Positions 15,346 to 25,835 of a stretch of DNA of 64,000 bases are shown here, in pieces. The notes beneath the pieces were generated by a model, which worked only from the letters and a program-made list of their open reading frames with translations, was not told the DNA's origin and did no database searches. A program made the position numbers and the translations under genes. The stretch is from contig OMZP01000001.1 in the NCBI GenBank assembly GCA_900315585.1, positions 51,772 through 115,771 of the forward strand, given 5' to 3'. The stretch is from an uncultured Eubacteriales bacterium (GTDB taxonomy: Bacteria; Bacillota; Clostridia; Christensenellales; Aristaeellaceae). The stretch's first letter is position 1; each line of letters opens with the position of its first letter.

Positions 15346-16575
15346 TCAGGTCGTGATCGTGTACTGCTTGTCCAGAAAGTACTGGGCGAGGCCGATGCTC
15401 TCCGCGTCGGGACCGGCCTGGGCGTAGCTGATGTCCAGGTGGCGGATCAGCACCGAGCGGGTGAACAGCGCGCGCCGGAGCTCCTCCAGGAAGGGCTCGC
15501 CCAGGATCTCCACGCCGCCGCCCAGCACGATGCGGCGCATGCCGGAGCTGCACAGTACACCGTAGAGCCCGAAGGCCAGCAGCTGCGCGGATTTCATCAC
15601 CGAGGCGTTCAGCGGTTCTTCAAAGGGATAGCGCCGGGCCAGCTCTGCGCGGGTCTCCGGCGGCTGGATGCCCGCGGCCTCGGCGGCCTTCCGGGCGTCC
15701 TCCAGGATCGCCTGTCGGTTCACATAGCGTTCCAGGCAGCCCCGGTTGCCGCAGTGGCAGGGGCGGCCCTGGTAGTCGATGGTGAAGTGGCCGATCTCCC
15801 CGGCGGCGTCGAAGGGGCCGGTGTAGATGTCGCCGCGGGCGATCAGGGCGCAGCTGATGCGGTCGTGGATCTCCACGAACACCATGTCCAGCGTTTCCCC
15901 GGCCTCCGGGCTGGCGGTGTCCAGGATCTTCTTCTCGGCATAGGCCAGGCTCTTGGTGTCGTTGAACAGGTACACGGGCACGCCCATCTTGTCCCGCAGG
16001 CGCTCCATGGAGGCCTCCGACACGTTCAGGCCCAGGGCTGTCTGGTTCATCAGGCGCTTCTCCAGCAGGCTGTGCACGCCGGGGAAGTTCACGCCAATCA
16101 CCAGCGCCCGCCTGCGGTCGAAGCGTTCGGACCGGTGGGTGAGGATGTCCTCGAACAGCGCGGCGTAGTCGTCGCCGGCGTCCTCGCTGGGCAGCTGGTC
16201 GGAGGGGAAGGGGTAGAAGTCGGTCTCCAGCACCTGGCATTCCAGGTTCAACAGCGCGTATTTCACGCCCTCCCGCCGCAGCGTGAACACCGCGATCTGG
16301 AAGCCGTCGGCGTTCAGGCGCAGGCTGATGGGCCGCCGCCCGGGCAGGGAGGTCTGGGCGGGGCCGATCTCAGTGATCAGGCCGCGCTCGGCCAGCTCCT
16401 CCACCAGCACGGACACGCTGGTGGCGCTCAGCTGCATGCTGCGCACCAGGTCCGCACGGGACTTGCAGCGGCCGCTGCGCACCAGATCGAAGATATGCTT
16501 GATGTTTCCCTCTTTGACCTGTTGTTGGTAGCCGGCGCGTGAGACGCCTGCTGTGTCCAGGGCTAGATACTTCAT
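15346..16575 (-). CDS. ROK-family transcriptional regulator (NagC/XylR type)
   Basis: The 409-residue protein has an N-terminal winged helix-turn-helix (about 12-70; SRADLVRSMQLSATSVSVLVEEL) and a sugar-kinase-like ROK domain. The zinc motif is PCHCGNRGCLE and the nucleotide-fold segment is GPFDAAGEIGHFTID. Such proteins repress sugar genes and are released by a sugar or sugar phosphate. The kinase-like domain lacks an obvious catalytic Asp segment typical of glucokinases, supporting a regulator. ATG 16575 is preceded by AGGAAGGAAAG; the upstream in-frame GTG at 16608 lacks a site. There is no sugar operon next to it, so the target is unknown. Confidence 0.88.
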   Translation of the reverse strand: MKYLALDTAGVSRAGYQQQVKEGNIKHIFDLVRSGRCKSRADLVRSMQLSATSVSVLVEELAERGLITEIGPAQTSLPGRRPISLRLNADGFQIAVFTLRREGVKYALLNLECQVLETDFYPFPSDQLPSEDAGDDYAALFEDILTHRSERFDRRRALVIGVNFPGVHSLLEKRLMNQTALGLNVSEASMERLRDKMGVPVYLFNDTKSLAYAEKKILDTASPEAGETLDMVFVEIHDRISCALIARGDIYTGPFDAAGEIGHFTIDYQGRPCHCGNRGCLERYVNRQAILEDARKAAEAAGIQPPETRAELARRYPFEEPLNASVMKSAQLLAFGLYGVLCSSGMRRIVLGGGVEILGEPFLEELRRALFTRSVLIRHLDISYAQAGPDAESIGLAQYFLDKQYTITT

Positions 16576-16745
16576 GGGGAACACTTTCCTTCCTGTCGGA
16601 TCGGACACAAACCGGCTCTGCCTGCGGGCTGTGACGGGGTCAGGGTGACAATTATCTGAGCTTATGTTATCATATTAATTGGAAGTTTGCAAGTCATTTT
16701 AAATTATTTAATCTAATCCAATGTTTGCGATTGCATTAATTATTG

Positions 16746-16776
16746 CAAAAAAGGCGCGGCTCCGGGGAGTCGCGCC
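16746..16776 (-). terminator. intrinsic terminator of groEL
   Basis: Minus-strand hairpin GGCGCGACTCC ... GGAGCCGCGCC followed by TTTTTT, 23 nt after the groEL stop codon. Confidence 0.85.
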
Positions 16777-16798
16777 ACAATGGCAATGCAATTTGAGC

Positions 16799-18917
<2,119 letters not shown>

Positions 18918-18944
18918 TTAGCACTCTTAAAATCCGAGTGCTAA
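18918..18944 (-). promoter_or_regulatory. CIRCE element (HrcA operator)
   Basis: TTAGCACTC, 9-nt spacer, GAGTGCTAA: an exact match to the CIRCE consensus, located 31 nt upstream of the groES ATG. Confidence 0.97.
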
Positions 18945-18958
18945 CCCTTGCAGATCAT

Positions 18959-18987
18959 AGTTTAACCATTATATATGGAAAAATCAA
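18959..18987 (-). promoter_or_regulatory. sigma-A promoter of groES-groEL
   Basis: On the minus strand: TTGATT, 17-nt spacer, TAAACT, ending about 15 nt before CIRCE, so HrcA would block initiation. Confidence 0.65.
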
Positions 18988-19417
18988 GCCCCTATTGGCC
19001 TGTTTTTGTGTTAAATGTTGGGAAAATAGGGGCAGGCAATAGAGAATAGGCAATAGGCAATAGGCAATAGGATAAGCTGGAGCAGGGCAGGGAACTGACT
19101 TGGCGGAGGGATCGGGGGCGCAGCGCCTCGATATTGAATCGTCCTCGGCGACATGCGCGGCGGGGACGAGGGCTTTTTGCGGCGGGGAGCCTGTCGACCA
19201 GAGGAAAAAGCGGTTGTTCACGAAGCTTAGGGAAATAGCAAAATGCAGTCAGCTGACAATGCGTACAGATCCTTCGTTTTGCTCAGGATGACATGGATTC
19301 CTCTCGTTGTCATCCTGAGCGAAGCGAAGGATCTGTACATTGCGTTGATTAACAGCGTCTCAAGAGAAGTCTTTGGAATCGGTTCGTTTTATTCCCCCAG
19401 TTCCCGTGAAGAATCCC
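18988..19417. repeat. intergenic stretch with AGGCAAT heptamers and an AGATCCTTCGC palindrome
   Basis: Heptamer run GGCAATAGGCAATAGGCAAT at about 19040-19070, and the palindrome GTACAGATCCTTCGTTTTGC...GCGAAGCGAAGGATCTGTAC at 19263-19338. The sequence between (19075-19260) is unique, and I find no convincing gene or RNA in it. Confidence 0.75.
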
Positions 19418-19450
19418 AAAAAAACGGCCCATCGCCTGCGCAATGAACCG
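19418..19450 (-). terminator. intrinsic terminator of the DUF6465-type gene
   Basis: Minus-strand hairpin GGTTCATTG ... CGATGGGCC followed by GTTTTTTT, about 20 nt after the stop codon. Confidence 0.75.
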
Positions 19451-19469
19451 CGTCTTTGTAATCGATCGA

Positions 19470-19676
19470 TTACAGGTCAACGCTGCCCTCAACTTCCTTG
19501 TTGACAACGTAGTAGACCTTGGCTTCCTGGGGCTTCACGTAGATGTCCAGGTCGGCGATCTCGGTCAGCTTGTGGCCGGCGTCCTTCCAGTTCTTCTTCA
19601 CGTTCGCCTCAACAGCGCCCAGGTCGAATTCCTGACCGTCAAACTGCAGAACAAACTGCTGATTGATCTTAGCCAT
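19470..19676 (-). CDS. small DUF6465-type protein
   Basis: The 68-residue acidic protein (MAKINQQFVLQFDGQEFDLG...) has the end DIYVKPQEAKVYYVVNKEVEG, matching small Firmicute proteins catalogued as DUF6465. There is no signal peptide or membrane segment. Predicted short alpha/beta fold; function unknown. It has an excellent ribosome site (AGGAGGTAACACC before the ATG), a strong promoter and its own terminator, so it is a real and probably well-expressed single-gene unit. Confidence 0.8.
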   Translation of the reverse strand: MAKINQQFVLQFDGQEFDLGAVEANVKKNWKDAGHKLTEIADLDIYVKPQEAKVYYVVNKEVEGSVDL

Positions 19677-19740
19677 GGTGTTACCTCCTATCGATGTTCT
19701 CTAAATGTCCGCACAACGCATATTGCATTCTGCTGCAATC

Positions 19741-19769
19741 AATATAGCAAATTGAACGTAAACTTGCAA
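19741..19769 (-). promoter_or_regulatory. sigma-A promoter of the DUF6465-type gene
   Basis: Minus strand: TTGCAA, 17-nt spacer, TATATT; about 65 nt before the ATG. Confidence 0.75.
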
Positions 19770-19876
19770 GATTTTTCATGTGAAATTGCACTTTGGAAAT
19801 TGGGCAACTGTCACAAAGCTTTTTGCCGCCCTCGCCGCCTTTGCCGGTCATTTTAAGAAATGGGGGCAAAAAGACT

Positions 19877-21205
19877 TCACTTGGCGGCGCGGTGTTCTTC
19901 CTTCCACCTTCGGATTTCGTCCAGCTTTTTCCCCAGCGCCGCCTCCTCGCCCTGCTCCGTGGGCAGGTAATACCGCTTGTCGGCCATGGAATCGGGCAGG
20001 CAGGTCATGGCGGTGAGCTTGTCGTCGAAGTCGTGGGCGTACTGGTAGCCCGCGCCGTAGCCCACGTCCTTCATCAGCCCGGTGACGGCGTTGCGCAAAT
20101 GCAGCGGCACGGGCTCGGAGAGCTCCTTCGCGGCATCCCGCCTGGCGGCCTCGTAGGCGGCGTAGAGGGCGTTGGACTTGGGCGCGAGGGCCATGTAGAC
20201 CACCGCCTGGGTCAGGTGGACGCTGCATTCCGGCATCCCGATCAGCCGACAGGCCTGGAACGCGGCCACGGCCTGATCCAGGGCGCGGGGGTCGGAAAGA
20301 CCCACGTCCTCGCTGGCGAAGCGGGTGACGCGGCGGGCGATGTAGATCGGGTCCTCCCCGGCCTCCAGCATCCGCGCCAGCCAGTACACCGCGGCGTCCG
20401 GGTCGGAGTTGCGCATGGACTTGTGCAGGGCGGAGATCAGGTTGTAGTGCTCCTCGCCGCCCTTGTCGTAGAGCAGCGATTTCTTGGAGATGCACTGCTC
20501 CAGCGTGTCCTCGGTGACGGTGGTGCGGCCGTCGGCATCCAGCTCGCCGTTCAGGATCACCATTTCCAGCGTGGACAGGGCCACCCGCGCGTCCCCGTTG
20601 GCGAACACCGCGATCCTCTCCAGCAGGCCCTCCGGCAGGGCGATGTCCTGGCCGCCGAAGCCCCGCGGGTCCTTCAGGGCGCGGCGCATCAGGCCCGTCA
20701 GGTCCTCCGGGGTCAGCGCCTGCAGCACAAACACCTTGCACCGGCTCAGCAGCGCGGCGTTTACCTCGAAGGAGGGGTTTTCCGTGGTCGCGCCGATGAG
20801 GATGATGCTGCCCTTCTCCACGAAGGGGAGGAAAGCGTCCTGCTGGGCCTTGTTGAAGCGGTGGATCTCGTCCACGAACACGATGGTCTTCTCCCCGAAG
20901 CGCCGGTTGTCCTCCGCCTGCTGCATCACACCGCGAATCTCCTTGATGCCGCTGGTGACGGCGGAGAAGTCGATGAACGCGGCCCGGGTGCGGCGGGCGA
21001 TGATCCGGGCCAGGGTGGTCTTGCCCACGCCGGGCGGGCCCCAGAAGATCATCGAGGCGATCTGGTCGCCCTCGATCAGCCGACGCAGCACCTTGCCCTC
21101 GCCCAGCAGGTGCTTCTGCCCGGCGAATTCCTCCAGCGTCTGCGGGCGCAGCCGCGCCGCCAGCGGCTGGGCCGTCGGGCGGTCGAAAAGGGTCATCTGT
21201 TCCAT
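19877..21205 (-). CDS. rarA: replication-associated recombination protein A (RarA/MgsA AAA+ ATPase)
   Basis: The 442-residue AAA+ ATPase of the clamp-loader clade acts at stalled replication forks. Walker A GPPGVGKT is at residues 56-63, Walker B IVFVDEIHRFNKAQQD near 108, sensor-1 IGATTENPSFEVN, arginine finger SRCKVF, and a C-terminal tetramerisation domain with SMRNSDPDAAVYWLARML and DVGYGAGYQYAHD. The start is the ATG of MEQMTLFDRP, a characteristic RarA opening, with AGGAGGTTCCC upstream. The longer open frame has no ribosome site. It is transcribed alone from a clear promoter. Confidence 0.95.
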   Translation of the reverse strand: MEQMTLFDRPTAQPLAARLRPQTLEEFAGQKHLLGEGKVLRRLIEGDQIASMIFWGPPGVGKTTLARIIARRTRAAFIDFSAVTSGIKEIRGVMQQAEDNRRFGEKTIVFVDEIHRFNKAQQDAFLPFVEKGSIILIGATTENPSFEVNAALLSRCKVFVLQALTPEDLTGLMRRALKDPRGFGGQDIALPEGLLERIAVFANGDARVALSTLEMVILNGELDADGRTTVTEDTLEQCISKKSLLYDKGGEEHYNLISALHKSMRNSDPDAAVYWLARMLEAGEDPIYIARRVTRFASEDVGLSDPRALDQAVAAFQACRLIGMPECSVHLTQAVVYMALAPKSNALYAAYEAARRDAAKELSEPVPLHLRNAVTGLMKDVGYGAGYQYAHDFDDKLTAMTCLPDSMADKRYYLPTEQGEEAALGKKLDEIRRWKEEHRAAK

Positions 21206-21232
21206 GGGAACCTCCTGATGCTTGCTGCCTCT

Positions 21233-21261
21233 ATTATAGCGCGGCGGCCGCGGGACTTCAA
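21233..21261 (-). promoter_or_regulatory. sigma-A promoter of rarA
   Basis: Minus strand: TTGAAG, 17-nt spacer, TATAAT, about 28 nt before the ATG. Confidence 0.8.
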
Positions 21262-21323
21262 CCACCGCAAGGCTTGAAACCCGACGGGAAATGTGGTAAA
21301 GTGTCATTCAGAGGTGAACCGAC

Positions 21324-22073
21324 ATGGAAAAGAGCTATACCGATACTTTTGAATTGCGCTCCCTGGCCTGCGACATGCAGGGCCGCTGGAAGCCCGGCGC
21401 GATCCTGGAGACCATGCAGGAGATCGCCGGGGACCACTGCGCCCGCCTGGGCCTGCCCCGGCCGGTGATGGACGGGCTGGGCATCGCCTGGGTGCTGAGC
21501 CGGGTCCGGGTGCAGCTGAAGCGCCAGCCGAGGATGGGGGAGACCATCTCCGCCAGCACCTGGCCCCTGCCGCCGCGGCATCTGTTCTACCCCCGGGTGA
21601 ACGCCTTCCTGGACGGGGAGGGGAATGAGATCGGCGGGGCGTCCAGCCTGTGGCTGCTGATGGATTTGAACACCCGCCGGGTGGTGAACAGCGACGCGGT
21701 GCTCGCCCGCCTGCCGGACAACGCCGACATGCCCGCGGGCATTGCCATTGGCGCGGCGCGGCCCCTGGCCGGGGAGGCCGTGGTGAAGGAGCTGGTCGCG
21801 CCCTATTCGGATTTCGACCTGAACGGCCACGTGAACAACACCCGCTACCTGGACTGGACCATGAACGCCCTGGGCCATGGCGTGCTGGCGGAAAAGTGGA
21901 TCTCCGATTTCTGCGTCAGCTACGACCGGGAGGTGCGCCCGGACGAGGTGATCCGCACGGAGCTCGTCCTGAGCGGCGACCGGTTCAGCTTCTGCGGCAG
22001 CGCCGGAAGCACCGGCAGCGCCGGAAGCACCCGGTGCTTCTGCGTGGCGGGGGTGCTGAAGGAGAGGGATTAG
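21324..22073 (+). CDS. acyl-ACP thioesterase
   Basis: This tandem hot-dog enzyme hydrolyses acyl-ACP to free fatty acid and ACP. At 249 residues it has the bacterial PF01643 length. The second hot-dog carries DFDLNGHVNNTRYLDW (about 164-179) with the Asn/His pair of the active site. The C-terminus contains an exact 18-nt tandem duplication (21996-22031), giving GSAGST twice, absent from typical homologues. GAGGTG precedes the ATG. No lipid genes are adjacent; it may release fatty acids for membrane remodelling. Confidence 0.85.
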   Translation: MEKSYTDTFELRSLACDMQGRWKPGAILETMQEIAGDHCARLGLPRPVMDGLGIAWVLSRVRVQLKRQPRMGETISASTWPLPPRHLFYPRVNAFLDGEGNEIGGASSLWLLMDLNTRRVVNSDAVLARLPDNADMPAGIAIGAARPLAGEAVVKELVAPYSDFDLNGHVNNTRYLDWTMNALGHGVLAEKWISDFCVSYDREVRPDEVIRTELVLSGDRFSFCGSAGSTGSAGSTRCFCVAGVLKERD

Positions 22074-22440
22074 GGACATCGAGCGCCCGGAAAACAATCC
22101 AGTGGATTGTTTTCAGCGAGATGGGGCCGGCAGGCCCATAGGGACTAGGGAACAGGGAACAGGGGAGAACGGCAAAGGCTTGGCCGTGTTGTCGGGATGC
22201 TGTCCTTTAAAAGAATGTACAGATCCTTCGCGCTGCTCAGGATGACAGGTTTGCGATGCTTGTCATCCTGAGCGGAAGGTTGGAAACCCGGAGGGTTTCC
22301 AAGTCCGGCCTGTGGCCGGACCGCGGATTTTCAATCCTGGGGATTGAAAACCGCGCCGTGCGAAGGATCTGTACATTATGTATGGAACAGCATTCCGGAG
22401 ATACGGTCAAACGCTAGCCGTTCTCCCCTAATCCCTACTC
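22067..22440. repeat. composite intergenic repeat (AGGGAAC heptamers, AGATCCTTCGC palindrome)
   Basis: It contains a hairpin GAAAACAATCC/GGATTGTTTTC (22091-22115), heptamers AGGGACTAGGGAACAGGGAAC, then GTACAGATCCTTCGCGC...GCGAAGGATCTGTAC. The latter is interrupted by an extra nested palindrome near 22275-22355 (GGAAACCCGGAGGGTTTCC and CAATCCTGGGGATTG). Inverted heptamers CTAATCCC close the element. It fills the gap between convergent genes. Confidence 0.8.
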
Positions 22441-22441
22441 C

Positions 22442-24298
22442 CTAAACAATCCTCACCCCATAGATCACGCTGCCCCGGGTGCCCACGACGATCATGTCGT
22501 CGAACACCACCGGGCTGCCCTCGATGTTGGCGTTGAGGGCGACGCGGGCGATTTCCTCGCCGGTCAGGCCGTCCAGCAGCTTCAGGCTGCCGTCGCTGCT
22601 GCCCACCAGCACGTAGCCCTTCCCGGAGGGGGTGTAGAGGCAGGTGGGAGAGGACCAGCCGTAGTGCTCCATGGACTTGGCCCAGGCGACCTCGCCGGTG
22701 GCCTTGTTCAGGGCGTAGAGCATGCCGTGGGTGTGCTCGGTGCGGCAGATGTGGAAGTACACCAGGTCCGACAGGCTCTCCCGGCCCACCGCCGGGGTGG
22801 CGAACCCGCCGCCGCCGTTCTCGTCGTTCTGGGTGATGGGGTCGCTGTCCACCTGCCAGATCAGCTCGCCGGTCAGGGCGTTCAGCTTGGTCATCTGGCT
22901 GGTGCCGTGGCTGCCCCGCTTGTCCACCTCGTTCACGGCGTAGAGCGCCACCCGCCCGTCCGCCTCCGGCTCGATGACCAGGCTGGCGTCGGTGTCGTCG
23001 CCCATGGCGAAGCTCCAGATGAGGGACATCTCGTTCAGGTCCACGCACTGGATGATGCCGGTGTTGTTGGCGAAGTAGGCGTAGCTGCCGTAGATGGCCA
23101 CGGAGTTCTCGGTGCCCAGCTTGCCGTCGCCGTACTGCTGGTAGACGTAGCGGGTCACCTTCGGGTCGACGGTCACGCGGCCGGCGCTCTGGGTGGTGTT
23201 CAGCTTGACCTTATAGAGCACGCCGTTTTCCCCGCAGGTGATCATCGTGTCCGTCGCGCCGTCCACCAGCGGGGCGCAGTCGAAGGCGAACCAGTGGCGG
23301 TGGGCCCTGGAGTCGCTGCCGTTGAGGAAGTACAGCTGCTGCTGGTCGATGAGGCTCCAGATGCGGGTGCCGCAGGCCACCTTCTTCTCGTTGATCTCGT
23401 AGATGCCCTGGCCGCAGTACAGCAGCGGCATGCCCCGCGGGTCCACGGTCAGGCTGCCCTTGATGGGCGCGCCGATGTTGATGGGGCTGCGGGTCTCCTG
23501 GCCGTCGTCCAGGTCCAGGAAGTAGATGTGGCCGTCCAGCGTGGCGTAGAGCACCTCCACCAGGCCGTCCTTGGCCTTCTTGGCCCGGTTCAGGTTCATC
23601 TGCTCCCTCAGGTCCGCGGGCCAGCGCACCGCGCTGGCCTGGCCGGTCCAGCCCACGCCGGTCCAGGTGTCGATGCCGCGGATCTGCTTCTGCCAGGCCA
23701 ACATCAGGGCCTGGGGCTCCTCGGGGATCTCGCCGTAGGCGCCGCCGTCCCGGTAGTTGCTGCCCCGGAAGGTGGTCACGCCCTCCAGCGTGGTGTATTC
23801 GTCGGAGGAGCCCATGTCGATCACGGCGTCGTCGGTTTCATCCTCCCGGTAGACCTCGGTGGTTTTGACCAGCCGGTTGACATCCGGGTCGGCATAGTCC
23901 GCCCCGGCGGTCACAGGCTGGTGATAGGCGGATGCGTCCAGGGCGCTGGCGCGCTTCATCACCAGCTCCGGCACCGGCTCCAGCGTGGGTGCGGGCTCCG
24001 GGGTGATCTCCGGCGCGACGGTTGCCGCCGCCGTGGGCGCGGGGGTCGGCGCTTCGGTGGCCATGACGCGGTCCGCGGTCTGCGGGCCCTGGGAAGCCGT
24101 GCGCGCCTGGGTCATCGGCGGCGCGGCCACCTCCACCTGGGGCCTGGCCGGACGAGCCGCGGGGGTCAGGGCGTTCAGGGCCCAGAAACACCCGCAGCCC
24201 AGCACGATCAGCAGGCACGCCGAGGCCGCCAGTATGTTCTTCAGTTTTTGCTTCCTGCGCCGGGCCAGCGCCCGGCGGGACCGTTTATAGCTGCTCAT
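22442..24298 (-). CDS. membrane-anchored PQQ-like beta-propeller protein
   Basis: The protein has 618 residues: a very basic N-terminus (YKRSRRALARRRKQK), one membrane helix (about 22-46), a Pro/Thr/Ala-rich linker (about 48-112), then repeated blade motifs of the quinoprotein/PQQ-like propeller type (DGHIYFLDLDDGQET, NGVLYKVKL, LNALTGELIWQVDSD, LNKATGEVAWAKSM, DGSLKLLDGLTGEEIA). Catalytic quinoprotein residues are not evident, so a binding or scaffold role outside the membrane is likelier, as in BamB-like propellers. There is no outer membrane here, so it is not BamB itself. Transcribed alone. Confidence 0.8.
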   Translation of the reverse strand: MSSYKRSRRALARRRKQKLKNILAASACLLIVLGCGCFWALNALTPAARPARPQVEVAAPPMTQARTASQGPQTADRVMATEAPTPAPTAAATVAPEITPEPAPTLEPVPELVMKRASALDASAYHQPVTAGADYADPDVNRLVKTTEVYREDETDDAVIDMGSSDEYTTLEGVTTFRGSNYRDGGAYGEIPEEPQALMLAWQKQIRGIDTWTGVGWTGQASAVRWPADLREQMNLNRAKKAKDGLVEVLYATLDGHIYFLDLDDGQETRSPINIGAPIKGSLTVDPRGMPLLYCGQGIYEINEKKVACGTRIWSLIDQQQLYFLNGSDSRAHRHWFAFDCAPLVDGATDTMITCGENGVLYKVKLNTTQSAGRVTVDPKVTRYVYQQYGDGKLGTENSVAIYGSYAYFANNTGIIQCVDLNEMSLIWSFAMGDDTDASLVIEPEADGRVALYAVNEVDKRGSHGTSQMTKLNALTGELIWQVDSDPITQNDENGGGGFATPAVGRESLSDLVYFHICRTEHTHGMLYALNKATGEVAWAKSMEHYGWSSPTCLYTPSGKGYVLVGSSDGSLKLLDGLTGEEIARVALNANIEGSPVVFDDMIVVGTRGSVIYGVRIV

Positions 24299-24412
24299 AT
24301 TTCATCCTGATGTCTTAATAAAGTCATATTTCCACTAAATTTCATTCTACAACAGATATGTGGTGATGGGTTTATGATAGTATTTCATTAGTTTTGCAAG
24401 AGTGTGACAACC

Positions 24413-24441
24413 TTGCCGCACTGCCGGAGATATGGTATACT
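24413..24441 (+). promoter_or_regulatory. sigma-A promoter of the first aldo/keto reductase gene
   Basis: TTGCCG (24413-24418), 17-nt spacer, TATACT (24436-24441); about 70 nt before the ATG. Confidence 0.7.
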
Positions 24442-24514
24442 GGACATAATGCGGGTTTCTGCCCGCAAATGGAATCTGACGAACCATTTCTACATATAAA
24501 AGGGGGATACACAT

Positions 24515-25657
24515 ATGATCTACCGGCGCCTTGGCAGGACGAATTTGCAGGTGAGCGAGGTGGGCTTTGGCGGCGAGTGGCTGGAGCGCCACGACGAGGC
24601 CTACTCCGTCGAACTGATCCGCCACGCCCACGCCCAGGGCATCAACATCATCGACTGCTGGATGCCGGACCCGAAGAGCCGCAGCATCATCGGCAAGGCC
24701 ATCGCGGACTGCCGGGACGAGTGGTTCGTGCAGGGGCACATCGGCTCCACCTGGCAGAACGGCCAGTACGTGCGCAGCCGGGACATGGCGCATGTGGTGC
24801 CCGCCTTCGAGGACCTGCTCGAGCGCATCGGCGGCGGCTACATCGATCTGGGCATGATCCACTACATCGACTCCGAGGAGGACTGGCAGAACGCCATGTC
24901 CGGCCCGTTCATCGAGTATGTGCATCGGCTGCACGACCGGGGCATCATCCGCCACATCGGCCTGAGCACCCACAACCCGGTCATGGCCAAACGGGCCGTG
25001 GAGACGGGCTTCGTGGAGATGATCCTGTTTTCCATCAACCCGGCCTTCGACATGCACCCCGCCACCGAGGACCTGATGGACCTGCTGGGCGGCGACTTCG
25101 ACGAATCCCTCAGCGGCATCGACCCCCAGCGGGCGTCGCTGTACCAGCTGTGCGAGCAGCGGGACGTGGGTATCACGGTGATGAAGGGCTTCTTCGGCGG
25201 GGCGCTGTTCGACGCGAACCGCAGCCCCTTCGGCGTGACCTTCACCCCGGCCCAGCTGATCCACTACGCGCTGACCCGTCCGGCGGTGGCCTCCATACTC
25301 TGCGGCTACGACACCTGCGAGCAGATCGACCAGGCCGTGGCCTACGAGACCGCCACCCCCGACGAGCGGGACTACGCCTCCGTGCTCGCCTCCGCGCCGA
25401 TGCACGGCTACATGGGCCAGTGCACCTACTGCGGCCACTGCCAGCCCTGCCCCATGGAGATCGACATCGCCATGGTGAACAAGCTGTACGACCTGGCCGT
25501 GCAGCAGGAGACCCTGCCCCAGAGCCTGCGGGAGCACTATCGCAACCTGCCCCACAACGCCGCCGACTGCGTGGGCTGCCGGAGCTGCGAGAGCAACTGC
25601 CCCTTCGGCGTGAAGATCGCCGAGCGGATGGCGAAGGCGGCGAAGCTGTTCGGGTGA
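24515..25657 (+). CDS. ferredoxin-tailed aldo/keto reductase with altered catalytic tetrad
   Basis: The 380-residue protein has a TIM-barrel aldo/keto reductase domain (about 1-290), then two 4Fe-4S motifs, CTYCGHCQPCP (about 301) and CVGCRSCESNCP (about 351). The N-terminus LGRTNLQVSEVGFGG is typical. The usual tetrad Asp-Tyr-Lys-His is not intact: at the Asp/Tyr segment it reads INIIDCWMPDPKS (Tyr position is Asp), and the Lys segment is FVQGHIGS (Lys position is His); the later His in MIHYID remains. The reaction may therefore differ from NADPH carbonyl reduction. GGGGG precedes the ATG. Confidence 0.85.
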   Translation: MIYRRLGRTNLQVSEVGFGGEWLERHDEAYSVELIRHAHAQGINIIDCWMPDPKSRSIIGKAIADCRDEWFVQGHIGSTWQNGQYVRSRDMAHVVPAFEDLLERIGGGYIDLGMIHYIDSEEDWQNAMSGPFIEYVHRLHDRGIIRHIGLSTHNPVMAKRAVETGFVEMILFSINPAFDMHPATEDLMDLLGGDFDESLSGIDPQRASLYQLCEQRDVGITVMKGFFGGALFDANRSPFGVTFTPAQLIHYALTRPAVASILCGYDTCEQIDQAVAYETATPDERDYASVLASAPMHGYMGQCTYCGHCQPCPMEIDIAMVNKLYDLAVQQETLPQSLREHYRNLPHNAADCVGCRSCESNCPFGVKIAERMAKAAKLFG

Positions 25658-25667
25658 CGGCATTCCA

Positions 25668-25820
25668 AAGCCTTCCCCTTTGGGGAAGGTGGCATTTGCG
25701 GAGCAAATGACGGATGAGGTCGGGTTCGCAGAGCATAGGCCAGTGCGTGTTCGACCTCATCCGGCCTCGCTGATGGCAACAAGTTGCCGGCTCGGCCACC
25801 TTCCCCATAGGGGAAGGCAA
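25668..25820. repeat. GCCTTCCCC/GGGGAAGGC palindromic repeat
   Basis: AAAGCCTTCCCCTTTGGGGA at the left and TTCCCCATAGGGGAAGGC at the right. The inner arms are ATTTGCGGAGCAAATGACGG, GATGAGGTCG and CGACCTCATCCG. It lies between two same-direction genes, ending 16 nt before the next ATG. Confidence 0.85.
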
Positions 25821-25835
25821 AAAAGGAGAATCGAT

